This document shows, one piece after another, positions 35,207-47,006 of a stretch of DNA of 64,000 bases (position 1 is its first letter; each line of letters opens with the position of its first letter). The DNA lies in the NCBI RefSeq assembly GCF_000219875.1, contig NC_017167.1, positions 124,001 to 188,000 of the forward strand, in the 5' to 3' direction. The translations under genes and the position numbers were made by a program. Origin of the DNA: Alicyclobacillus acidocaldarius subsp. acidocaldarius Tc-4-1. GTDB taxonomy: Bacteria > Bacillota > Bacilli > Alicyclobacillales > Alicyclobacillaceae. Under the pieces are notes generated by a model. It did not search any database. It saw nothing but the letters and a program-made list of their open reading frames with translations, and was not told the origin of the DNA.

Positions 35207-36603
35207 AGAGGAGCAGGGAACTCGGCTCTGTCGAGACGCCCATCCTGGATTGCCTGATGCGCCATGCGGCGCGAGAGCGGGCGTCCTTTCACGTGCCGGG
35301 ACATCACGGCAGATATCTGCCCCAGCCGCTATCGGCGTGGTTGGGACAGGCCATCAAGCTCGATCTGACGGAGCTCCCGGGGCTCGACAACTTCCACAGT
35401 GCGAGCGAGTGCATTGCCGCATCTGAGAAACTTTGTGCGCGCCATTACGGCGCTTACCGAACCTATTACTCTGTCAACGGCGCTACAGCGTGTGTCATGG
35501 CGGCGCTCAAGGGCGCGTGTCCGGTGCCCGGCCAGCGCGTCCTCATCGCAGGCCCGTGCCACATGAGCGTCTGGCGGGGGCTGGTGTATGCGGACGCATC
35601 CCCCGTCTTTGTGCCAACTCGTTGGCATGCGGAGCGGCAGGCGTTCGATCCGCCCTCGCCCGCTTTGCTCGAGGTGGCGCTCCGCAGGTGTGCAGACGTG
35701 CGGGCCGTCTTCGTGACGAGTCCCACGTATCAGGGTTTGGTGGCGGATGTACGCGGGCTTGCCGAAGCCGCGCACCGCCACGGCGCGCTCCTTCTCGTGG
35801 ACGAGGCGCATGGCGCGCATTTCGGGCTCGATCCGCGCCTGCCTCCTCACAGCGTAGCGGAGGGAGCGGACGTGGTCATCCAGAGTCCGCACAAGACGCT
35901 GCCTTGCCTGACCCAGGCCGCGTGGGTGCACGTGATGCGCCCGGAACTCGCGGACGCGATTCACGAGGCGCTTCTCTTTCTCCACACTACCAGTCCGTCC
36001 TACTTGCTCTTGGCCGCTCTCGATGCCGCGCAAGCTTTTCTGCGATCCGGCCAAGACCTGGTCAAGGAGACGCTGGATCGGCTGCAGGCGTACCGCGCGT
36101 TTGACGCCGGTACCGATCCGATGCGGCTCTGGATTCCGACGGGTTCCAAGGCGCGGGGCGCCCAACTCGCCAAGCGGCTCGAAGACGCGGGCATGTTCCT
36201 GGAATACTGGGACGCTTCGGGCGCACTGGCGCTGTTTGGCTTTGGACAGACGGAGCGAGAGGTGGCCCGCTTCTTTGAGGTGTATCGGACTTGGCGCGAG
36301 GAGGCGGGGGAAGTGACAAGTGACGGCGGGTGGGCGGGCGCCGACCTCTACGAGGCGCCCGCGGAACTCGCTGTGCGCCCGGGTGTGATTCACCACGCGC
36401 CAGGGCGGCGCGTGCCGCTGCGCGAGGCCGTGGGGCACATCGCCAAGCGGCCCGTCGCACCGTACCCTCCGGGCGTGCCGGCCCTCTGGCCCGGACAGGT
36501 CGTCTCCGAACGACACGCCGAGCTTCTGGCGCGGCTGTGGGAGGACGGCCACGACGTGGTGGGCGTGGGGGCAGACGGAACGATTGAGGTGTGCGATGCG
36601 TAA
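35203..36603 (+). CDS. yaaO: Orn/Lys/Arg decarboxylase-family protein (YaaO-like)
   Basis: A 466-residue PLP-dependent enzyme of the group III decarboxylase fold. The N-terminus has FHVPGHHGR, the cofactor pocket has VDEAHGAHFG, and the PLP lysine is in SPHKTLPCLTQAAW. The substrate (lysine, arginine or ornithine) cannot be told. It lacks the N-terminal wing domain of the large enterobacterial enzymes. GTG at 35203 follows GGAGG by 8 bases. The stop overlaps tmk. Confidence 0.86.
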   Translation: MKRSRELGSVETPILDCLMRHAARERASFHVPGHHGRYLPQPLSAWLGQAIKLDLTELPGLDNFHSASECIAASEKLCARHYGAYRTYYSVNGATACVMAALKGACPVPGQRVLIAGPCHMSVWRGLVYADASPVFVPTRWHAERQAFDPPSPALLEVALRRCADVRAVFVTSPTYQGLVADVRGLAEAAHRHGALLLVDEAHGAHFGLDPRLPPHSVAEGADVVIQSPHKTLPCLTQAAWVHVMRPELADAIHEALLFLHTTSPSYLLLAALDAAQAFLRSGQDLVKETLDRLQAYRAFDAGTDPMRLWIPTGSKARGAQLAKRLEDAGMFLEYWDASGALALFGFGQTEREVARFFEVYRTWREEAGEVTSDGGWAGADLYEAPAELAVRPGVIHHAPGRRVPLREAVGHIAKRPVAPYPPGVPALWPGQVVSERHAELLARLWEDGHDVVGVGADGTIEVCDA

Positions 36604-37237
36604 GGGGCTCCTCATCACGTTTGAAGGCATCGACGGCGCAGGAAAGACGACTCAACTTCTCCGGCTCGCATCCTGGCTGGAGGCGCAAGGGCTCCCCGTG
36701 GTAGTCACCCGGGAGCCGGGTGGCACGCGCATTGGCGACGCGGTCCGCGCCATTTTGCTCGATCCGCGCCATCAGGAGATGGCGCCGCGGACGGAAGCGC
36801 TCCTGTACGCCGCTTCCCGGGCGCAGCACGTCGAGGAGCTTATCAGGCCCGCCCTGGCGCGGGGCGAAATCGTCCTGTGCGACCGGTTCGTGGACGCGTC
36901 CATCGCCTACCAGGGCGCAGGGCTCGGCCTCGGAGAGGCTTGGGTCGAGGCGCTGAACGAGTACGCCCTTGGCGGCCTGCGCCCAGATTTGACGCTTTGG
37001 TTCCATCTCGATTGGGCAACGGCGCGATTGCGCCTTCGGGCCCGCGCGGAGGGTGCTGGACTCGACCGGATCGAGCGCCGGGACGAGGCGTTTTTCGAGC
37101 GCGTGGCGGACGCGTTCGAGCGGCTGTGGCGTGCGGCGCCGGAGATGCGCAAGCGGATCGACGCGTCGAGATCGCCGGACGACATCGAGCAGGAGATCCG
37201 GGCGCTGGTATGGAATCTCATCCAACAACACTTGTAG
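36596..37237 (+). CDS. tmk: Thymidylate kinase
   Basis: Phosphorylates dTMP to dTDP. Walker A is FEGIDGAGKTT near the N-terminus, followed by the DRX-type VTREPGGTRIG and CDRFVDASIAYQG. Length 213 residues. ATG at 36596 lies inside the yaaO stop region; a GTGTGCG-coupled start fits. darA follows after 16 bases. Confidence 0.95.
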   Translation: MRKGLLITFEGIDGAGKTTQLLRLASWLEAQGLPVVVTREPGGTRIGDAVRAILLDPRHQEMAPRTEALLYAASRAQHVEELIRPALARGEIVLCDRFVDASIAYQGAGLGLGEAWVEALNEYALGGLRPDLTLWFHLDWATARLRLRARAEGAGLDRIERRDEAFFERVADAFERLWRAAPEMRKRIDASRSPDDIEQEIRALVWNLIQQHL

Positions 37238-37253
37238 AGGTGGGTGAGCCCAC

Positions 37254-37583
37254 ATGAAGCTCGTGATCGCCGTGGTTCAGGATAAAGACAGCAACAAGCT
37301 GGCGCAGAACCTCGTCAAGGAGGATATCCGCGCGACGAAGCTGGCGTCCACCGGCGGCTTTTTGCACGCGGGCAACACGACGTTTCTCATCGGCGTGGAA
37401 GACCATCTGGTGGACCGCGTGATGCAGATCATTCAGCGGTCCTGCAAGGCGCGCGAGCAGGTGGTGGCTCCCATGTCGCCGATGGGGGCGAGCATGGAGT
37501 CGTACATTCCCTATCCGGTCAATGTCCAGGTGGGCGGCGCGACGGTGTTCGTGCTCGACATCGAGCGGTTCGAGCAGTTCTAA
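37254..37583 (+). CDS. darA: c-di-AMP receptor DarA (PII-like)
   Basis: A 109-residue PII-like protein, also called PstA or YaaQ. It shows MKLVIAVVQDKDSNKL, the T-loop-like STGGFLHAGNTTFLIG and a C-terminal GGATVFVLDIERF. It binds cyclic di-AMP as a trimer; its target is unknown. It lies between tmk and holB as in Bacillus. Confidence 0.94.
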   Translation: MKLVIAVVQDKDSNKLAQNLVKEDIRATKLASTGGFLHAGNTTFLIGVEDHLVDRVMQIIQRSCKAREQVVAPMSPMGASMESYIPYPVNVQVGGATVFVLDIERFEQF

Positions 37584-37585
37584 AG

Positions 37586-38545
37586 TTGGGAAAGGCGGTC
37601 GACGGCTTGGAAGCGTTCAAAGCGAATGGCTGCCTGGATGAGGCGGTCGGGCTGCCGGAGGTCCTCGTGAGGCGGCTTCGCTCAGGTCAGCTCTGGCACG
37701 CGGTGCTCTTGGTGGGCGAGCCGAGCCAGGCCGAGAGGGTGTCGAGGTGGCTCGCCCAAGCGCTGCTCTGCGAAGCGCCGCGGGCGGATGCGCCGTGCGG
37801 GCGGTGCCGAAGTTGCGCGCAGTTTTCGGCCGGATCGCACCCCGACTTTTGGGCTTCGGGAGAAGAAGGGCTCAAGGCGGGCGACGTGGAGGCGCTGCAA
37901 GCGTGGCTTGCGACCAAAGGCCATGGGACGCGCAAGGTGTACGTTCTCCACGGCGCCGATGAAATGACCCCCGTCGCGGCCAACCGCATGCTCAAGACCC
38001 TCGAGGAGCCCGCGCCGGAGACGTACGCGATTCTGACCGCGAAGAGCCGTCAAAGAGTGCTGTCCACGCTTCGATCCCGCTCGTTCACCTGCCTCCTTTC
38101 TGCCTCGCCTCCTTTTCTCTCCACGGATCCGACGTCCATCTCGGTCGTGGCGCGCGCCGCAAGTGCGGAAGATCCTTCGTTTGCCGGGCTCATGGAACGG
38201 GTGATAGAATGGACGGAGACGTGGCTCACCGGTGGCGCGTCGCCCTGGGAGATGGCCGCGTCTTGGCAGTCGATGACAAAGGATGTCCCCGCGGAAGACG
38301 GCCTCTTGCTCCTCGCCGAGTGGCTCCGCGAGCTCATGCGGGTTCGCGCAGGTGGCCAGGCGGAGCGGTTTGCGGAGTGGCAAGAGGTCGCGAGGCGCAT
38401 CGCTCCCATTCTCGAGGTGGAGCAGTATGCGGCGTGTGTTCAGGCGGTGATGGAAGCGAGACTGCGCCTTCAGTCGCACGTCGCTTGGCTGCTCAACCTT
38501 GAGCAGATGTGCGTCCGTTTGCGGGAGGTTACAACCTCATGGTGA
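37586..38545 (+). CDS. holB: DNA polymerase III subunit delta'
   Basis: Clamp-loader subunit, 319 residues. It has the zinc-type CGRCRSCAQF and EMTPVAANRMLKTLEEPAPETYAIL, the classic delta' segment; the P-loop is degenerate as usual. The start is TTG at 37586; a TTG at 37607 with AAAGGCGG upstream is an alternative. The end overlaps ricT by 7 bases. Confidence 0.92.
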   Translation: MGKAVDGLEAFKANGCLDEAVGLPEVLVRRLRSGQLWHAVLLVGEPSQAERVSRWLAQALLCEAPRADAPCGRCRSCAQFSAGSHPDFWASGEEGLKAGDVEALQAWLATKGHGTRKVYVLHGADEMTPVAANRMLKTLEEPAPETYAILTAKSRQRVLSTLRSRSFTCLLSASPPFLSTDPTSISVVARAASAEDPSFAGLMERVIEWTETWLTGGASPWEMAASWQSMTKDVPAEDGLLLLAEWLRELMRVRAGGQAERFAEWQEVARRIAPILEVEQYAACVQAVMEARLRLQSHVAWLLNLEQMCVRLREVTTSW

Positions 38546-39198
38546 CGATAGTCGGCGTGCGCTTCAAACCGGCCGGGAAGATTTATTATTTCGATCCCGG
38601 CGATCTTCCGATAGAAAAGGGCGCGGACGTGATCGTCGAGACCACGCGCGGCATCGAGTGCGGGCGCGTGGTGGTGGGGCCGAAACAGGTGGCGGAGGAT
38701 GACGTCGTCCTGCCCCTGAAAGAGGTCATGCGGATTGCCACGGACGCGGACCGAGCGGTGGTGGAGGAGAATCGCCGGCGCGCCAAGCAGGCGATGGGGG
38801 TGTTTCGCGAGAAGGTGGCGAAGCACGGCCTGGAGATGAAGCTCGTGGACGCGGAGTACACGTTCGACCGGAACAAGCTCATCTTCTACTTCACCGCCGA
38901 CGGGCGCGTGGATTTTCGCGAACTGGTGAAAGATTTGGCCAGCGTGTTCCGCTTGCGAATCGAACTCCGGCAAATTGGCGTACGGGACGAGGCGAAGATC
39001 CTCGGCGGAATCGGCCCGTGCGGGCGCCTGCTGTGTTGTTCGACCTGGATGGGCGAGTTCGATCCCGTCTCCATCCGGATGGCGAAAGATCAGAGCCTGT
39101 CGCTCAATCCGTCCAAAATCTCGGGCCTGTGCGGCCGCCTGATGTGTTGCTTGAAGTTCGAGAACGACGCATACCACGACCAGGACGCGATGGCGTAA
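38539..39198 (+). CDS. ricT: RicT/YaaT, PSP1-domain protein
   Basis: A 219-residue PSP1-family protein. The C-terminal part has the Cys-rich pattern GPCGRLLCCSTW and GLCGRLMCCLKFE, which in B. subtilis holds an Fe-S cluster shared with RicA and RicF. The complex aids RNase Y mRNA maturation and sporulation phosphorelay. ATG at 38539 follows GGGAGG by 9 bases. Confidence 0.93.
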   Translation: MVTIVGVRFKPAGKIYYFDPGDLPIEKGADVIVETTRGIECGRVVVGPKQVAEDDVVLPLKEVMRIATDADRAVVEENRRRAKQAMGVFREKVAKHGLEMKLVDAEYTFDRNKLIFYFTADGRVDFRELVKDLASVFRLRIELRQIGVRDEAKILGGIGPCGRLLCCSTWMGEFDPVSIRMAKDQSLSLNPSKISGLCGRLMCCLKFENDAYHDQDAMA

Positions 39199-39216
39199 AG
39201 AGGTTGGTGTCCAGGT

Positions 39217-39522
39217 ATGGACAAACAATCGCTGTTTGTGCAGGTTGCGAATTTGGAGGCGCGCATCGGCGAGCTGTACGAAGAGCTCGGATCGCTGAAA
39301 CACCAGATTCAGGAGCTCATCGAGGAGAATCAGCGACTGCGGCGAGAAAACGAGCATTATCAGGCGCTGACGATGGGAAAGGGCCTTGCGGAGTCGGGCT
39401 CGGCGCAGGAGAACCTGCGCCGCATTTATCGAGAAGGATTTCACATCTGCAACGTCAAATATGGGAGCCTGCGCACAGACGGGGAATGTCTGTTTTGTCT
39501 GGCGTTCATCGAACGCGCTTGA
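39217..39522 (+). CDS. yabA: Replication initiation control protein YabA
   Basis: A 101-residue protein. The N-terminal half is a coiled coil ([18 protein letters not shown]); the C-terminal half has the zinc motif HICNVKYG followed by CLFC. YabA binds DnaA and DnaN to limit initiation. It ends 8 bases before a strong terminator. Confidence 0.94.
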   Translation: MDKQSLFVQVANLEARIGELYEELGSLKHQIQELIEENQRLRRENEHYQALTMGKGLAESGSAQENLRRIYREGFHICNVKYGSLRTDGECLFCLAFIERA

Positions 39523-39530
39523 CGGCAAGG

Positions 39531-39573
39531 GCCCGTTCGGCGCGCCTGCGGGCGCGATCGAGCGGGCTTTTTT
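39531..39573 (+). terminator. Strong rho-independent terminator after yabA
   Basis: GCCCG (39531-39535) pairs with CGGGC (39563-39567), with an inner perfect stem CGCGCC-TGCG-GGCGCG. Six T follow (39568-39573). It closes the yaaO-to-yabA transcription unit. Confidence 0.85.
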
Positions 39574-39603
39574 CGCAGGATGCAGCATGGAGGAGAAAAG
39601 GCG

Positions 39604-40476
39604 TTGGGAGACCAGATGACACCCGAAGGCGGATGCCTGTACGTGTGCAGCACGCCCATCGGCAATTTGCGCGACGTCTCGCTGCGGCTGTTGGACGTGC
39701 TCCGCGAGGCGGACATCATCCTGTGCGAGGACACGCGGCAGACCCGCAAGCTCCTGAGCCGCTACGAGATTCCGGCTGGTGACAGGCTTGTGAGCTTTCA
39801 CGAACACAACGAGGCGGCGCGCATCCAGTGGCTCGCGGACCGGCTGCGCGAGGGGAAGCGTGTGGCGCTCGTCAGCGACGCCGGGACGCCGCTCATCTCG
39901 GATCCCGGCGATGCGGCCATCGCCGCCGCGCTCGAGGCCGGCGTGCCCGTTGTGCCGGTGCCTGGCCCGAGCGCCTTCCTCGCCGCGCTGATGGCGAGCG
40001 GGCTGCCCGCCACGCCGTTTATGTACCTTGGCTTTCCGCCGCGATCGCGCTCGGACTTCGCGCGCTTCCTGGCGCCGTATCGCCAGCTTCCGGCCACCCT
40101 CGTGATGTACGAGGCGCCGCACCGCGTGGCGAATCTGCTTCACTGGCTCGTCGAGGAACTCGGGGATCGGCCGGCGGTGCTGGCGAAGGAGATTACGAAG
40201 CTGCACGAGTCGTTCTGGCGCGGAACGCTTCAGGAGCTCGAGAGCCGGTTGGCAGCGGAAGGGGCGCGCGGAGAGTACGTGGTCGTGATCGACAACCGGG
40301 GCGCGCAGGCGGAGCATGAGGGGCATGAGAGCGAGGCGGCGCGCTGGGCCGCGGCCGTGCGCGAGGTGGAACGGCTGATGGAAGAAGGGTGCTCGCATAA
40401 AGAGGCGGTCAAGCGGGCGAGCGAAGCGCACGGCGTCAAGCGGCGGGAGCTGTACAACCGCACGCTCGGCGAGTGA
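39604..40476 (+). CDS. rsmI: 16S rRNA (cytidine-1402 2'-O)-methyltransferase
   Basis: Tetrapyrrole-methylase-fold enzyme that modifies 16S rRNA. Marks are YVCSTPIGNLRDVSLR, LCEDTRQTRKLL, LVSDAGTPLISDPG and VPVPGPSAFLAAL. I chose TTG at 39604, 8 bases after GGAGGAG; ATG at 39616 and ATG at 39580 are in frame. The product is about 290 residues. Confidence 0.94.
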   Translation: MGDQMTPEGGCLYVCSTPIGNLRDVSLRLLDVLREADIILCEDTRQTRKLLSRYEIPAGDRLVSFHEHNEAARIQWLADRLREGKRVALVSDAGTPLISDPGDAAIAAALEAGVPVVPVPGPSAFLAALMASGLPATPFMYLGFPPRSRSDFARFLAPYRQLPATLVMYEAPHRVANLLHWLVEELGDRPAVLAKEITKLHESFWRGTLQELESRLAAEGARGEYVVVIDNRGAQAEHEGHESEAARWAAAVREVERLMEEGCSHKEAVKRASEAHGVKRRELYNRTLGE

Positions 40477-40483
40477 GCCCGCA

Positions 40484-40527
40484 AGAAACGAAACAAGCCG
40501 CAGCGCAAATTTCTTTGCCGCTGCGGC
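40484..40527 (-). terminator. Terminator of abrB (may act on both strands)
   Basis: GCCGCAGCG (40497-40505) and CGCTGCGGC (40519-40527) form a 9-bp stem. On the minus strand it is followed by TTGTTTCGTTTCTTG, suiting the end of the abrB transcript. It also lies 20 bases after the rsmI stop. Confidence 0.75.
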
Positions 40528-40544
40528 CTCACGTTATCGACGAT

Positions 40545-40787
40545 TTACGCGTGCTGCATCTCGGCGATGCAGGACGGGCAGATGTTCTTGCCCTTGAAGT
40601 GGATGATCTCATCCGCCTGACCGCAGAAGATGCAGGCCGGCTCGTACTTCTTGAGAATGATGCGATCTCCATCGACGTAGATTTCGAGCGCATCCTTCTC
40701 GCCGATGCCGAGCGTGCGGCGCAACTCGATGGGAATGACCACCCGACCGAGTTCGTCCACCTTGCGGACAATACCTGTAGACTTCAC
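40545..40787 (-). CDS. abrB: AbrB-family transition-state regulator
   Basis: An 80-residue DNA-binding protein with the AbrB N-terminal swapped-hairpin domain (GIVRKVDELGRVVIPIELRRTLGI) and a Cys-bearing C-terminal part (CIFCGQ, CPSC). AbrB represses stationary-phase genes. GTG at 40787 has GGGGAT upstream. Like its Bacillus counterpart it lies opposite metS. Confidence 0.93.
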   Translation of the reverse strand: MKSTGIVRKVDELGRVVIPIELRRTLGIGEKDALEIYVDGDRIILKKYEPACIFCGQADEIIHFKGKNICPSCIAEMQHA

Positions 40788-40917
40788 TGTACCATCCCCG
40801 TTTCTTTAAAATTTTCTGTATGTCTCACAGAAATATCCGCACGGCCAACCAGCGAGACGCCTGCGTCATGCACGCCGCTTCGTCGCTATCACGCCATGCA
40901 AATACTTCTATACTCTT

Positions 40918-40945
40918 ACTATAATGGATGCGCGGAGTTTTGCAA
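40918..40945 (-). promoter_or_regulatory. Probable abrB promoter
   Basis: On the minus strand TTGCAA (40945-40940) and TATAGT (40923-40918) are separated by 16 bases, giving an mRNA leader of about 120 bases before abrB. The rest of the 640-base gap to metS holds the T-box leader and no gene. Confidence 0.42.
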
Positions 40946-41107
40946 GACCTTACAGTTCTGATCCTGGCTGTTCCACGATTCCGATTTCTAAAAAACCGCG
41001 AGATGATGCGGTTTTTGGCGAACAAAAAATTTTTTTGTGCGCGCTGTTCCACATTTGCGTTTTGCGGCTCCATTGCGTAAGATCAAACATCATGTTCGTT
41101 CCGTGAC

Positions 41108-41350
41108 AAGTGCATCCGGCGCGGTGAAGGAAGGGTACCCAGTGACGCGGTTTCCAGCGAGCCGGGAGGGTGGGAGCCGGCAACAGAGCGGCTGGGGAGT
41201 ATGATTCTGGAGCGCCGCTCGTCGAGCCTGGGCAGGCGTCCGGTGAGGCGAGCGCGGGAGTTCCCGTTATCGAACAGGCCGGGCCATGTCGCGCTCGGCC
41301 GCAACGAGGCGCGTTCTTTTCGCGCGAAGTTGGGTGGTACCACGAGTAAT
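41108..41350 (+). promoter_or_regulatory. T-box leader of metS (methionine-specific)
   Basis: The T-box sequence TGGGTGGTAC is at 41331-41340. Upstream lies a large stem I with GAGCCGGGAGGGTGGGAGCCGG, the conserved distal part. ATG at 41201-41203 in GGGGAGTATGATTCTGG is the likely specifier codon, matching methionine. Uncharged tRNA-Met would favour the antiterminator and switch on metS. The 5' end is estimated. Confidence 0.85.
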
Positions 41351-41380
41351 CCTCGTCCCAATGCGGGACGGGGTTTTTTT
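41351..41380 (+). terminator. T-box terminator before metS
   Basis: CCTCGTCCC (41351-41359), loop AATGC, GGGACGGGG (41365-41373), then seven T. It is the terminator alternative of the T-box, whose 3' half is completed by the T-box antiterminator. Confidence 0.88.
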
Positions 41381-41419
41381 ATGAGCCGCGCGGCGCCGTC
41401 CGCGCGAGCACAGGATTGA

Positions 41420-44159
<2,740 letters not shown>

Positions 44160-44163
<4 letters not shown>

Positions 44164-44735
44164 CCGATTCGCGCCCGAAGCTGCGCGAGGTCGTGGTGGT
44201 GGAGGGGCTGCACGACAAACAGCGGGTGGACGAGGCGGTCGACGCCGAGGTGCTCATTCTGGGCGGCGATCGCGTCAGCCGCCGCACGGTGGATCTGCTC
44301 CGGCGCGCAGTCGAGGTGCGCGGCGCCATTGTGCTGACGGACCCGGACGGTGCGGGGGAGCGCCTCCGGCGCCGGTTGGACCAGCTGGTGCCGGGCCTCC
44401 TGCACGCCCATGTTCGCAGAGCGAGCGCCGCGTCGAGTCGCGGCATCGGAATTGAGCACGCGAGCGCCGAGGACGTTCGCCAGGCGCTCATCGAGGCGCG
44501 CGGTCGCGAGACGCCCCCGGCTGAGCAAAGTTCCGGTGAGACGCCCGAATTCACCTTGGACGATCTCGTCCGCCACCGGCTCGTCCATCATCCCGATGCG
44601 GCCAGCCGGCGCGAGAGGCTCGGGGAGTGGCTTGCCATCGGCTACGGCAACGCGAAGGCGTTTTTGCACAAGCTGAACGCGTACGGCGTCACGCGCGAAG
44701 CGTTTGAAGAGGCCGTCAGGAGGTTGGATGGATGA
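44160..44735 (+). CDS. rnmV: Ribonuclease M5
   Basis: A 191-residue TOPRIM nuclease that matures 5S rRNA. TOPRIM motifs are VVVEGLHDKQ and LTDPDGAGERLR, with C-terminal EFTLDDLVRHRLV and LGEWLAIGYGNAKAFLHKLN. ATG at 44160 overlaps tatD by 4 bases, and the end overlaps rsmA by 4, so the four genes metS-tatD-rnmV-rsmA are coupled. Confidence 0.93.
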
Positions 44736-45586
44736 CCGCAGTGTCCGCGCGCGAGGTAAAGGAACTGCTGCGCCGGCATGGCGTGATCGCGAAGAAGGGC
44801 TATGGGCAAAACTTTCTCGTGGACGCGCGCGTGCTGGACGGCATTGTGCGCGCGGTGGAACCGGATGCGCGCACGGTGGTGCTTGAGGTGGGGCCGGGAC
44901 TCGGCGCGCTGACGGCGGCGCTGGCCGAACGGGCGAAGCGCGTGGTGGCGATTGAAAAGGACGGGAGCCTGCGCCCGGTGCTGGACGAGGTGCTCGCTCC
45001 ACATGGGAACGCCGAGGTGGTGTACGATGATTGCCTGAAGGTGGACCTCCGAGCGCTCGTTGCGCCGCGGCTCGATGAAGGGGATCGGCTGGTCTTCGCG
45101 GCGAACCTGCCGTATTACGTGACCACGCCCATCCTGTTTCAGGTGCTCGAATCGGGGTTGCCGGTGTCGCGCGCCGTGGTGATGGTGCAGAGGGAAGTGG
45201 CGGACCGCATGGTGGCCAGGCCTGGCGGCAAGGACTACGGCGTGCTGTCGGTCGGCGTGCAGTATCGCGGGGAGGTGCGGCGGCTGTTCAATGTCCCGCC
45301 GAGCGCCTTTATGCCGCAGCCGGGGGTGGACTCGGCTGTGGTCGAGATCGACTGCGACAAGCGCCCCGCGATGCGCGCGGCGGACGAGGAGGCGCTGTTT
45401 CGCGTCGTGCGAGCGGCGTTCGGGACGCGGCGCAAGACGCTAGAGAACGCCTTGGCCGCAGGGCTCGGCATGCCGAAGGAGTGGGTGCGCCAGAAGGTGG
45501 TCGCGGCCGGGATTGACCCTGGAGCGCGCGCCGAGCAACTGTCGCTCGCGGACTTCGTGCGGCTCGCGGACGAGATGGAAAAGTAG
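44732..45586 (+). CDS. rsmA: 16S rRNA dimethyladenosine transferase
   Basis: KsgA/RsmA dimethylates A1518 and A1519 of 16S rRNA. It has YGQNFLVD at the N-terminus, the SAM motif LEVGPGLGALT, the catalytic NLPYYVTTP and a C-terminal FGTRRKTLENAL. Length 284 residues. It ends the metS operon. Confidence 0.96.
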   Translation: MTAVSAREVKELLRRHGVIAKKGYGQNFLVDARVLDGIVRAVEPDARTVVLEVGPGLGALTAALAERAKRVVAIEKDGSLRPVLDEVLAPHGNAEVVYDDCLKVDLRALVAPRLDEGDRLVFAANLPYYVTTPILFQVLESGLPVSRAVVMVQREVADRMVARPGGKDYGVLSVGVQYRGEVRRLFNVPPSAFMPQPGVDSAVVEIDCDKRPAMRAADEEALFRVVRAAFGTRRKTLENALAAGLGMPKEWVRQKVVAAGIDPGARAEQLSLADFVRLADEMEK

Positions 45587-45607
45587 AGAGGGATTCGCGG
45601 GCGCCTC

Positions 45608-45793
45608 ATGGCAGAGGCTCTCCTGACATGGCTTGACGCTGGCGTCCGCGCTGCGCTCTTTGCGAAACGCAAGCTCGAGCAAGCCATGTTTGCCAGAGCG
45701 CTGAGAGCGATCACCCAGTCAAGTTTGACGGGCGCGGGGAATGTGGCCGTCCATCCCCTCTTCGCGGCGTACGTGAAGCGCCGGCTGACATGA
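45608..45793 (+). CDS. Possible small hypothetical protein
   Basis: A 61-codon frame just after rsmA with only a weak ribosome site (GAGAGGG, far upstream). The product is Ala-rich and partly amphipathic, ending in VKRRLT. It may be real as the last gene of the operon, or a chance frame in GC-rich DNA. No family is known. Confidence 0.3.
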   Translation: MAEALLTWLDAGVRAALFAKRKLEQAMFARALRAITQSSLTGAGNVAVHPLFAAYVKRRLT

Positions 45794-45817
45794 CGTGTGA
45801 TGGGACGGTGATCCTGC

Positions 45818-45851
45818 TCAAAAGAAGAGCTGAACGGCAGGCGTTCAGCTC
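45818..45851 (-). terminator. Terminator of the R2lox gene
   Basis: A perfect 10-bp hairpin, GAGCTGAACG (45827-45836) and CGTTCAGCTC (45842-45851), with a 5-base loop. On the minus strand it is followed by TTCTTTTGAG, a good terminator for the gene at 45942-46895. Confidence 0.72.
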
Positions 45852-45941
45852 CGGATTTGGGGATGGAGAGCCAGAGGCCGTGAGAGGCACGGCCACACAG
45901 GTTAGGAGGCCGCGCCAGACTTCGCCGACGCGGCCAGGCGA

Positions 45942-46895
45942 TCACTGCTCGACGCCGACGGTCTCCTCGGTGTAGTAATAGATTTCATCGACAGATTTGC
46001 CGCGGGCGCGCTGCAGGACGCCGAGGCGAGTGGCAAACTGCTTCTGCGCGTAGGCCACAAATTCGTCTGGGTTTAATCCGAATGGCACGTCGGTGATGCC
46101 GAGCTCCTCGGCGAGCTTTTGTGCTTCCTCCGTGTCGAGTTCGGCGTTCAGATCCTGGACCACCCCGATGGCGTGCGGCAACAGCAGGTTGATCCGCCGG
46201 TTGACGACGTCCCAGATATGGGCGTTCTCGCTGATGAGCCGCGACAGCAGGTATGTGCCGTAGCCGATGTGCCGGGACTCGTCGCGCTGCAGCAGACGGA
46301 TGGCTTGGATAAGTCCGGGCAACTTGTTTTCCTTTTGCAGCGCGGTGTAGAACGCGTAGTAGCCGGTCTCCGCGAGTACACCCTCCACCACCATGTTGTA
46401 GGTGACAGAGGCTTCCGCCTGCGCTTCGGGGGATGGATCATGCACTAACCGGCCCATGGCCTGCGGCAGGTATTCATAGAAAATCTTGCGGTAATGGTCT
46501 TTGTGAAAAACGGACAGATCCGACGTTTCACCAGCCACTTCGTCGAGGAAACGACGAAACACTTCCGTGTGTTTGGCCTCTTCGAAGAGGAACGTCGTGA
46601 GGTACATCTCTTCCTCCAGGCGCCCTTCGCGCGCCACCGCCATGATGAGCGGCAACAGGTCGAGTGTAACCGCTTCCTCTCCGGCCACAAACAACGAGCA
46701 CAGGCGGAGGATGACGCGGCGCTCGGCTTCGTTCATCCCCTGCCAGTCTTCCTTGTCCTTCGTGAAATCGATGTCCCGCGGATCCCACGTGCCAAGCTTC
46801 TTCGCCTTGTGATACAACCGCATGGGCAGAATGCTGTGGTTCAAGCGCTTCTCGCTCGTCGTCTGAAAAACGCGTGGCGTTTCCGTCAATGCCAT
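45942..46895 (-). CDS. R2-like ligand-binding oxidase (R2lox, Mn/Fe)
   Basis: A 317-residue ferritin-fold protein. All diiron-site residues of the Geobacillus R2lox appear with a constant offset of four: Glu73, Glu106, His109, Glu171, Glu206, His209. Val76 and Tyr166, which form the unusual Val-Tyr ether cross-link in R2lox, are also present (GEEAVTLD, TYNMVVEGVL). This separates it from ribonucleotide reductase R2. The ligand in the homologue is a long-chain fatty acid; the reaction is unknown. ATG at 46895 follows GGAGG by 8 bases. No R1 subunit is nearby. Confidence 0.92.
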   Translation of the reverse strand: MALTETPRVFQTTSEKRLNHSILPMRLYHKAKKLGTWDPRDIDFTKDKEDWQGMNEAERRVILRLCSLFVAGEEAVTLDLLPLIMAVAREGRLEEEMYLTTFLFEEAKHTEVFRRFLDEVAGETSDLSVFHKDHYRKIFYEYLPQAMGRLVHDPSPEAQAEASVTYNMVVEGVLAETGYYAFYTALQKENKLPGLIQAIRLLQRDESRHIGYGTYLLSRLISENAHIWDVVNRRINLLLPHAIGVVQDLNAELDTEEAQKLAEELGITDVPFGLNPDEFVAYAQKQFATRLGVLQRARGKSVDEIYYYTEETVGVEQ

Positions 46896-47006
46896 GGGTG
46901 TCGCCTCCAGTGGATCGAATTCTACCCCTACCATACGGGGCAGGTCTGGAGGCAGCCATCCCTGACTTCGCGGTGAATCGAAGCGTTGAACCCCAGAAGC
47001 CAGGGA

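Noticed and set aside
45942-46895. Ribonucleotide reductase small subunit
   Set aside because: The Val and Tyr of the R2lox cross-link are present with the R2lox ligand pattern, and no large subunit is nearby.
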